Position numbers and translations under genes: made by a program. Positions 1 through 4,492 of a DNA stretch of 6,430 nucleotides are shown one piece after another. Position 1 is the first letter of the stretch; every line of letters begins with the position of its first letter. The stretch is from an uncultured Clostridia bacterium. GTDB taxonomy: Bacteria > Bacillota > Clostridia > Christensenellales > Pumilibacteraceae. Under the pieces are notes generated by a model that was not told the DNA's origin, did no database searches, and saw only the letters and a list, made by a program, of their open reading frames with translations. The stretch is taken from contig CANPYH010000078.1 in the NCBI GenBank assembly GCA_947588325.1, forward strand, positions 1-6,430, written 5' to 3'.

Positions 1-765
1 CCTGTCAAGCTCGCCTCCCGCCGTCGCTTCGGGGAAAGCCGCCTTGATAGCGGCGTTGACTTCGCTCCCCTCCGTCTGAAGTTCGCGCGTTACTTTATCT
101 GCGTCTATAGTATACGCGCCGAGGGAGGCAAGCATACCCGTAAATCGGCTTTTCCCGCTCGCTATGCCCCCGGTTACGGCAACGACAAGGCGGGGCGGAG
201 TGCAACCGCAATATTTCTGGCGGTATATGCCGTACTTATCGCACGTCTCTTTAATGCGCAGGTTCCCGCCCTCTTTCTTGAAGTCGCAAGGCAGGTACTT
301 AACTCCGTACTTTTCGGACAGCTCCTCCATTGCGGAGTTGAGAAAGTCGGCGTCTTTGTGCGGGCTTGACGTGAGGGTGGTGGTGAAGTAGTCATATCCC
401 CTCGCCTTTCTTGCCGTCGCTTCGAGGCGGGCATAGCAGCACAGTTCGCACTTTTTTCCGCGCTCCCTGCCCCCTTTTTCCTCTCCGACGGCGGCGTCGT
501 ACTCCCCTCTGTTATACCTCTCGGCTATGACGGGGATATCCGCTCCCACCGCCGCGAGCAGTTTCCGCACTTCGCCCAGCCGCCTGTCATATTCGCTCTC
601 GGGGAATATGTTGGGGTTATAGAAATACACGGTAACGTCGAAGTGCGCCATAAGCGAAGGAAGAGCGGCGGAAAGACAGGGCGCGCAGCACACATGAAGA
701 AGAAGGCGCGGACGATAGGTCAGCGTCCCGATTATCTCCTTGTATATGCTGTTATAGTCCTTCAT
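1..765 (-). CDS. queH-coaE: QueH epoxyqueuosine reductase fused to dephospho-CoA kinase (CoaE), C-terminus beyond window
   Basis: The open frame runs from the ATG at 765 through base 1 without a stop: 255 residues are visible. Residues 1-188 are QueH (DUF208), which reduces epoxyqueuosine to queuosine in tRNA. Visible motifs are LLHVCCAPC (Cys26, 27, 30), YNPNIFPESEYDRR (49-62), KKCELC (Cys106, 109), FTTTLTSSPHKD (127-138), DFKKEGG (161-167) and YRQKYCGC (181-188), the usual QueH C-terminus. The cysteines fit the family's Fe-S/metal site. From residue 191 the chain continues as CoaE, the last enzyme of CoA synthesis: P-loop GGIASGKS (199-206), then a DAD motif (221-223). About 65 of roughly 200 CoaE residues lie in the window. 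No ATG, GTG or TTG codon lies between Cys188 and the P-loop, so the kinase has no start of its own there. The start is supported by GGAGGAG (771-777) five bases upstream, inside the end of prfA. Cys110 sits where I recall an aromatic residue in homologues. Domain calls are secure; the functional reason for the fusion is unknown. Confidence 0.92.
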   Translation of the reverse strand, partial: MKDYNSIYKEIIGTLTYRPRLLLHVCCAPCLSAALPSLMAHFDVTVYFYNPNIFPESEYDRRLGEVRKLLAAVGADIPVIAERYNRGEYDAAVGEEKGGRERGKKCELCCYARLEATARKARGYDYFTTTLTSSPHKDADFLNSAMEELSEKYGVKYLPCDFKKEGGNLRIKETCDKYGIYRQKYCGCTPPRLVVAVTGGIASGKSRFTGMLASLGAYTIDADKVTRELQTEGSEVNAAIKAAFPEATAGGELDR

Positions 766-767
766 AC

Positions 768-1829
768 TCACTCCTCCGAGCCGAGTCTTGCGGTTATGTC
801 CGCTATTTTAAGCGCGTCGAGCATCTCGTCGAGGTCGCCGTTCATGAAGTCGGTTATATTGTGCAGTGACAGCCCGATTCTATGGTCGGTAACGCGGCCT
901 TGAGGGAAGTTGTAGGTGCGTATTCTCTCGCTCCTGTCACCCGTGCCGACCTGGCTCCTGCGCTTATCCGAATATTCCCTGTCGGCTATAGATCTGTAAT
1001 GGTCATACACCCGCGCACGAAGCACTTTCATTGCCTTGTCGCGGTTCTTCATCTGACTGCGCTCGTCCTCGCAGCACACCACTATCCCCGTCGGGATATG
1101 CGTCATACGCACGGCGGAGTCGGTCTTGTTTATATGCTGACCGCCCGCGCCCCCGCTTCGGTATGTGTCTATGCGCACGTCCTTATCGAGTATTTCGACA
1201 TTGACGTCCTCGGCTTCGGGCAGTACCGCCACCGTCACCGTCGACGTGTGTATTCTGCCCTGCGTTTCTGTCTCGGGAACGCGCTGGACGCGGTGAACGC
1301 CCGACTCGTATTTGAGCCGCCCGAATGCGCCGTCGCCCGACAGCATGAACACAGCCTCTTTAACCCCGCCGAGTTCGGTGGCGTTAACGCTCGCGTCCTC
1401 ATAGTGCCAGCCCTGTCTGTCCGCGTACATCTTATACATGCGCATAAGATCGGCGCCGAACAGCGCCGCCTCTTCTCCGCCCGCGCCTCCGCGTATTTCC
1501 ATAACGACGTTTTTGTCGTCGTCGGGGTCTTTGGGCAGGAGCAGGATTTTAAGCTCGTTCTCTATCCCTTCCAGCTCGCCGCGTTTGGCGAGTATCTCTT
1601 CCTCGGCAAGATCTTTCATGTCGGGGTCGGAGAGCAGTTCTTCCGCCGCCGCTATATCCCTTTCGACGCGGAGCAGCTCGCCATACTTCTCGGCTATGGG
1701 AGCGAGCGAAGTGTGTTCCTTGCACAGCTTACTCCAGGCGGCGGTGTCCGCTATGACGGCGGGGTCGGCTATCTGCTTTTCGAGAGCGGCAAACCTCTCC
1801 GCTACCCGATCGAGTTTTTCCTTATTCAT
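768..1829 (-). CDS. prfA: Peptide chain release factor 1 (RF1)
   Basis: This 353-residue protein is full length for RF1, which reads UAA and UAG stop codons in the ribosomal A site and triggers release of the peptide. The class-I signature around GGAGGQHINKTDSAVR (226-241) is intact, with the catalytic GGQ at 229-231. The stop-reading tripeptide is Pro-Glu-Thr (185-187) in VPETETQGRIHTS. The PxT form identifies RF1, as RF2 would have SPF. The N-terminal coiled region (1-100) and the GGAGGEEA segment (114-121) also match the family. The start overlaps the last 8 bases of the yqhQ-prmC gene, with GGGAGG (1836-1841) six bases upstream. The neighbour's PrmC domain is expected to methylate Gln231, so target and modifier are made from one transcript. 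The gene ends in TGA, which RF1 itself does not read. Identification is essentially certain. Confidence 0.98.
   Translation of the reverse strand: MNKEKLDRVAERFAALEKQIADPAVIADTAAWSKLCKEHTSLAPIAEKYGELLRVERDIAAAEELLSDPDMKDLAEEEILAKRGELEGIENELKILLLPKDPDDDKNVVMEIRGGAGGEEAALFGADLMRMYKMYADRQGWHYEDASVNATELGGVKEAVFMLSGDGAFGRLKYESGVHRVQRVPETETQGRIHTSTVTVAVLPEAEDVNVEILDKDVRIDTYRSGGAGGQHINKTDSAVRMTHIPTGIVVCCEDERSQMKNRDKAMKVLRARVYDHYRSIADREYSDKRRSQVGTGDRSERIRTYNFPQGRVTDHRIGLSLHNITDFMNGDLDEMLDALKIADITARLGSEE
771..777 (-). promoter_or_regulatory. Shine-Dalgarno of queH-coaE inside the end of prfA
   Basis: GGAGGAG on the minus strand lies five bases before the ATG at 765 and overlaps the last codons of prfA, whose TGA is at 768-770. 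This placement fixes the queH start and suggests translation coupled to prfA. Between the prfA stop and this start there are only 2 bases. Confidence 0.8.
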
Positions 1830-3681
1830 TCCACGCCTCCCGCTTTCTTGCTACGATCACGCGGTCGCTGCCGCTTAAATCCTTCTCCACGCGTATGTCT
1901 GTAAACGACTTTTCGAGTATCCCGCACACGTCCTTTGCCTGGTCGTGACCTATCTCGAGCACGAGCGTCCCGACAAGGTGGCTCGGCGCCTCTTCGGCTA
2001 TGCGGCGATAGAAGTCCAGCCCGTCCGCGCCGCCGTCCAGAGCTATGCGGGGCTGGCAGGTAACCTCCCTTTGCAGTCCGTCTATCTCATCGGTGCGTAT
2101 ATACGGCGGGTTGGATACTATCAGGTCGAAACTGCCCTCTATGTCCGCGAAGCAGTCGCTTCTGACGAGTTTAACTCTCTCGGGCAGGTTTTTAACCGCG
2201 ACGTTCAGCGCCTCCTGCGATATGTCCGACGCCGTTATTTCCGCCGCCGTCCGCTCCGCAAGCGCTCTCGCTATGCACCCGCTGCCCGTCATAAGGTCGA
2301 GCGCACTTTTCAATCCTTGCTTGTTTATTATGTCCGCAGCTATAAGCGCGGTGGTCTCGGTCTCCATGCGCGGCAGGTGCACGTTTTCGTCGACGGCGAG
2401 TTCGTAGCCGAGAAAGTCCGACCTGCCCGTCACATAGTCGAGGGGCTTGCCCGTTACGCGCTCCCCACACAGCTGTTTGAGCCGCGCCGTTTGCGCCTTG
2501 TCGAGCTTGGTTATGTGCGCGAGTTCGTTGCGCTTAACCCCCAGCGCCTCGCAAAGCATCCAATCGACTTCGGAAGGGTCGTCTATCCCCGCCGCCGCGT
2601 ATTGTTCTTCGAGGTATTTCCGCGCGTCTTTCGCCGTCATTTCATAGAAGTTAACGGTCGGAACGCCGGGATTCTCGTCCATTTCCAGCACTTTTTTGAA
2701 GGCTACTATCGCCGCCTCCGCCATGTCGTCGTCGGGCTTTTTGGTGGTGAGAGCCTGAAGCGCGAACCCCGGGGCTTTGAAGATCATAAAGAACTTATTG
2801 TCGGGCGCTTTGGCTATGAGCCGAAGTAATTCGTAGGACAGCCCCGCTATAATGGGCAGGCAGGCAATGCCTATACCGATGCAGATGAGGTTATACAGGA
2901 AACCGCCGAGCGCGTCGGACGCCGTGCACGCGATAATGAAGGATCTGGACAGCCCGCACAGCGATATTATCCAGGTCACGAGCGTCATGATAAACACGCT
3001 GATCAGCACGGTATAGAACATAAATGTCGTGCCGCAACGCGCGTGACGGGTGGAGCATTTCTGCACGTTCTCCACCGTCAGTTCCAGCCCGTGCTCATAG
3101 CAGTTTATCGTTCTGTGCTCCGCGCCGTGGTACATGTATGTACGCTTTATGTCCTTAAGTTTGCTCGTCAGCCACAGATACAATATGAGTATGACGACGC
3201 GGAAAAAGCCTTTCAGCAGGCACATTATGAGGACGTACAAATTATCCGAAGGGGTTAAGCCCGTCGCGCCCACTATCCACAAATCGAGGATGAGCCAATT
3301 GAGCAGCATGGGCAGACCTATAAAGAGTGCCAACGCGAGGACTACCGCCAGAGCCACGGCAATAAACATGCCGCCCTTGCCCATGCCCTTTTCGTCGCCC
3401 GCGTACACCTCCGCCGACTTGTTAATATACTTTACTCCGCCCACCAGCGAGGAAAAAAAGGAGACTACCCCGCGCACAATGGGAACGCGGCGATACCACT
3501 TCGAGCCCGTATTATTCCGCTCGGTATAGACGGTTAGCTCGCCCTTCTCGTCACGACAGCACAAAGCCGCGGCTGTTTTGCCGCGCATCATTACGCCCTC
3601 GAGCAGCGCCTGCCCGCCGATGTAGCTCGGTCGGTACTCGCCGGGGTTAGCCCATTCCGATTTTTTGTCGCTCTTTTTCAT
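1822..3681 (-). CDS. yqhQ-prmC: Fused YqhQ/DUF1385 membrane protein and PrmC release-factor glutamine methyltransferase
   Basis: One 619-residue frame joins two proteins that are normally separate. Residues 1-335 are DUF1385 (YqhQ), a membrane protein of unknown function. They carry the hallmark GGQALLEGVMMRG (22-34), hydrophobic segments near 104-141, 149-172, 218-258 and 262-286, HGAEHRTINCYEHG (185-198), KCSTRHARCGTTF (208-220) and the usual tail LTTKKPDDD (311-319). Residues 348-619 are a complete PrmC, which methylates the GGQ glutamine of RF1/RF2 with S-adenosylmethionine. They show the N-terminal helical domain, LDLMTGSGCIA (461-471, SAM binding) and the catalytic SNPPYI (523-528). The usual PRPETE segment reads PRMETE here (437-442). 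Met348 looks like the ancestral PrmC start but has no purine-rich ribosome site before it, so separate initiation is unlikely. The start at 3681 has only a weak, close AGAGG, but the next Met falls inside the DUF1385 motif. Its 3' end overlaps prfA by 8 bases. PrmC activity is expected in the cytoplasm, here tethered to the membrane. Confidence 0.93.
   Translation of the reverse strand: MKKSDKKSEWANPGEYRPSYIGGQALLEGVMMRGKTAAALCCRDEKGELTVYTERNNTGSKWYRRVPIVRGVVSFFSSLVGGVKYINKSAEVYAGDEKGMGKGGMFIAVALAVVLALALFIGLPMLLNWLILDLWIVGATGLTPSDNLYVLIMCLLKGFFRVVILILYLWLTSKLKDIKRTYMYHGAEHRTINCYEHGLELTVENVQKCSTRHARCGTTFMFYTVLISVFIMTLVTWIISLCGLSRSFIIACTASDALGGFLYNLICIGIGIACLPIIAGLSYELLRLIAKAPDNKFFMIFKAPGFALQALTTKKPDDDMAEAAIVAFKKVLEMDENPGVPTVNFYEMTAKDARKYLEEQYAAAGIDDPSEVDWMLCEALGVKRNELAHITKLDKAQTARLKQLCGERVTGKPLDYVTGRSDFLGYELAVDENVHLPRMETETTALIAADIINKQGLKSALDLMTGSGCIARALAERTAAEITASDISQEALNVAVKNLPERVKLVRSDCFADIEGSFDLIVSNPPYIRTDEIDGLQREVTCQPRIALDGGADGLDFYRRIAEEAPSHLVGTLVLEIGHDQAKDVCGILEKSFTDIRVEKDLSGSDRVIVARKREAWNE
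1836..1841 (-). promoter_or_regulatory. Shine-Dalgarno of prfA inside the end of yqhQ-prmC
   Basis: GGGAGG on the minus strand is six bases before the prfA ATG (1829) and lies within the last codons of the upstream gene. The upstream TAA (1824-1822) falls within the first prfA codons, an arrangement typical of translational coupling. Confidence 0.75.
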
Positions 3682-3749
3682 TCGCCTCTTCCAGTCCGCG
3701 TTTTTGTCGCGCTCTCCTGCTTAATTGCTGCCCGACTTCGCGAGCAAAT

Positions 3750-3799
3750 AAAAAAACCATACCGAATAACTCCGATATAACGGGCGGGTATGGTTTTTT
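3750..3799 (-). terminator. Intrinsic terminator after rpmE, near-symmetrical
   Basis: CCATACC (3757-3763) pairs perfectly with GGTATGG (3787-3793), and the stem extends by six A:T pairs on the outside (3751-3756 with 3794-3799). The loop is 23 bases. On the minus strand the stem begins 7 bases past the rpmE TAG and is followed by a run of seven T, then ATTTG. Read on the plus strand it also ends in six T, so it could work both ways, although no plus-strand gene is seen. It separates rpmE from yqhQ-prmC. Confidence 0.88.
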
Positions 3800-3806
3800 A
3801 TGTCGA

Positions 3807-4019
3807 CTATTTATTGAGGTTGGCGTACCTGCTGTTGAACTTTGCGATTCTGCCGCCCGTTTCAACACGCTTCTGCTTGCCGGTGTAGAATGGATGGCAC
3901 TTCGAACAAACGTCCACTTTCAGAACGTCACACTTCTTTGTCGTGCCCGTCATAAACTCCGCACCGCACGCACATACACACTTTACTTCATGGTAATCGG
4001 GATGAATCTTTTCTCTCAT
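3807..4019 (-). CDS. rpmE: 50S ribosomal protein L31, zinc-binding form
   Basis: This 70-residue protein is the normal size for L31, a large-subunit ribosomal protein at the bridge to the small subunit. It begins MREKIHPDYHEV and carries CAC (Cys16, Cys18) and CSKCHPFYTGKQK (38-50, Cys38 and Cys41). These are the four cysteines of the zinc-containing (C+) form, not the cysteine-free paralogue usually induced under zinc starvation. Cys14 and Cys30 are extra cysteines. The ATG at 4019 is preceded by AAAGGAG (4029-4035) with a 9-base spacer. A consensus promoter lies about 70-100 bases upstream and a strong terminator directly follows, so rpmE can be a single-gene transcript. The stop is TAG, which is read only by RF1, encoded two genes downstream. 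Confidence 0.97.
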   Translation of the reverse strand: MREKIHPDYHEVKCVCACGAEFMTGTTKKCDVLKVDVCSKCHPFYTGKQKRVETGGRIAKFNSRYANLNK

Positions 4020-4028
4020 TTTTAATTT

Positions 4029-4035
4029 CTCCTTT
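4029..4035 (-). promoter_or_regulatory. Shine-Dalgarno of rpmE
   Basis: AAAGGAG on the minus strand, nine bases before the rpmE ATG at 4019, closely matches the anti-Shine-Dalgarno of Bacillota 16S rRNA and supports this start. Confidence 0.85.
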
Positions 4036-4089
4036 CAAAGGGCATATGCGCACTCCGCGCTATGTATCCCCGAATTTCTCAGCCTTATT

Positions 4090-4118
4090 ATTATAATCAC
4101 ACTTTTCCCTCTTGTCAA
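4090..4118 (-). promoter_or_regulatory. Consensus sigma-70/sigma-A promoter of rpmE
   Basis: On the minus strand TTGACA (4118-4113) and TATAAT (4095-4090) are both perfect consensus hexamers with an ideal 17-base spacer. An A-rich stretch with runs of five and six A lies just upstream (4119-4145) and could act as an UP-like element. The expected transcript start is near 4083, giving a leader of about 63 bases before rpmE. No clear operator or riboswitch is visible in that leader. Confidence 0.9.
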
Positions 4119-4250
4119 CTGTTTTTGGGGTGGTATTTTTTATTGAAAACGTGTTTTAAGGGGGAAGCCTTTTTCCAAAAAAACTAAAAATCTTTTTTTA
4201 TTTATTTTGTTATGGGGTTGTTCATGATTAAATAACAAACTTTGTATGAA
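4119..4250. other. AT-rich spacer with an 8-bp inverted repeat
   Basis: This non-coding stretch upstream of the rpmE promoter is rich in A and T runs, such as the T run near 4192-4199. TTTGTTAT (4206-4213) and ATAACAAA (4232-4239) form an inverted repeat around an 18-base loop. Neither strand has a T run after the stem in the right place, so it does not read as an intrinsic terminator. No open frame with a ribosome site was found. The A-tracts could bend DNA near the promoter. Confidence 0.5.
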
Positions 4251-4422
4251 GGCGCTACGCGGACCCCCTTGCTAAGGGCGGCCACACGGGTCAGTTACGT
4301 TCGAAACAAGAACAGCACCCTTCGTAATGTTGCAAGTTAGTAACATTTTACTCGAAAAGTCGGGAACGAATGTGGGCCGCCCGAAGTCGAGGGGGCTGTC
4401 TGCCGTCAGGCAGACTGAGGGG
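4251..4422. repeat. Foldback element of about 170 bp, probably a dispersed palindromic (MITE-like) repeat or structured RNA
   Basis: A nested, imperfect inverted repeat is centred near 4330-4338. The arms are CCCCCT (4264-4269) with AGGGGG (4390-4395), GGGCGGCC plus ACA (4276-4286) with TGT-G-GGCCGCCC (4371-4382, one bulged G), CGTTC (4298-4302) with GAACG (4364-4368), TTCG (4321-4324) with CGAA (4353-4356), and AATGTT (4326-4331) with AACATT (4342-4347). Small hairpins flank it: CGC-TAC-GCG (4253-4261) and GTCTGCC-GTCA-GGCAGAC (4398-4415). CCCTT-GCT-AAGGG (4266-4278) is an alternative fold. There is no coding potential. The GC content clearly exceeds the AT-rich spacer beside it. The end hairpin, with CCCCTCAGTC and GACAGCCCCC on the minus strand, resembles palindromic repeats I recall as common between genes in gut Clostridia. 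That link is from memory and unverified. No target-site duplication was found. Confidence 0.6.
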
Positions 4423-4441
4423 ATTGTCAATGTTTGCTACA

Positions 4442-4460
4442 AGTCAATTTATTATTGACT
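4442..4460. other. Hairpin downstream of the permease gene
   Basis: AGTCAAT (4442-4448) and ATTGACT (4454-4460) form a perfect 7-bp stem with a 5-base loop. It lies about 30 bases past the permease stop. No T tract follows on the minus strand, so it is at best a weak or Rho-assisted 3' end structure. Confidence 0.5.
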
Positions 4461-4462
4461 AT

Positions 4463-4492
4463 CGAGGAATGTTATATCGATATAGCCCCTCG
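4463..4492. other. Imperfect hairpin with a 12-bp palindrome just after the permease stop
   Basis: The core TATATCGATATA (4473-4484) is a perfect 12-base palindrome. It is framed by CGAGG (4463-4467) and CCTCG (4488-4492), which pair with a small bulge. The structure abuts the permease TAA (4495-4493). It may protect the 3' end of the transcript or be a protein-binding dyad. It lacks a following T run, so a standard intrinsic terminator is not supported. Confidence 0.5.

Noticed and set aside
174..434. Minus-strand open frame of 86 codons inside queH
   Set aside because: It is in a different frame from the motif-bearing QueH sequence, which is open from 765 to the window edge.
882..1904. Long plus-strand open frame of 340 codons opposite prfA
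   Set aside because: It lies wholly antisense to a certain RF1 gene and the end of PrmC, has no recognisable domain, and is explained by the GC-biased codons of the real genes.
2638..2640. Internal ATG (Met348) as a separate prmC start
   Set aside because: It fits the ancestral PrmC N-terminus, but the upstream bases hold no Shine-Dalgarno and the frame is continuous with DUF1385.
1945..2829. Plus-strand open frame of 294 codons opposite the yqhQ-prmC fusion
   Set aside because: It is antisense to well-conserved PrmC and DUF1385 motifs, has an arginine-rich low-information translation, and has no family resemblance.
3647..3868. Minus-strand frame covering the rpmE end, terminator and yqhQ start
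   Set aside because: It runs through a strong terminator stem in another frame and has no resemblance to a protein family.
4206..4239. Inverted repeat TTTGTTAT/ATAACAAA as an intrinsic terminator
   Set aside because: The stem is AT-only, the loop is 18 bases, and no T run follows on either strand.
4251..4422. CRISPR array, riboswitch or tRNA in the GC-rich spacer
   Set aside because: There are no regularly spaced direct repeats, no cloverleaf, and no riboswitch class I can recognise. It is also upstream of the rpmE promoter, so it cannot be in the rpmE leader.
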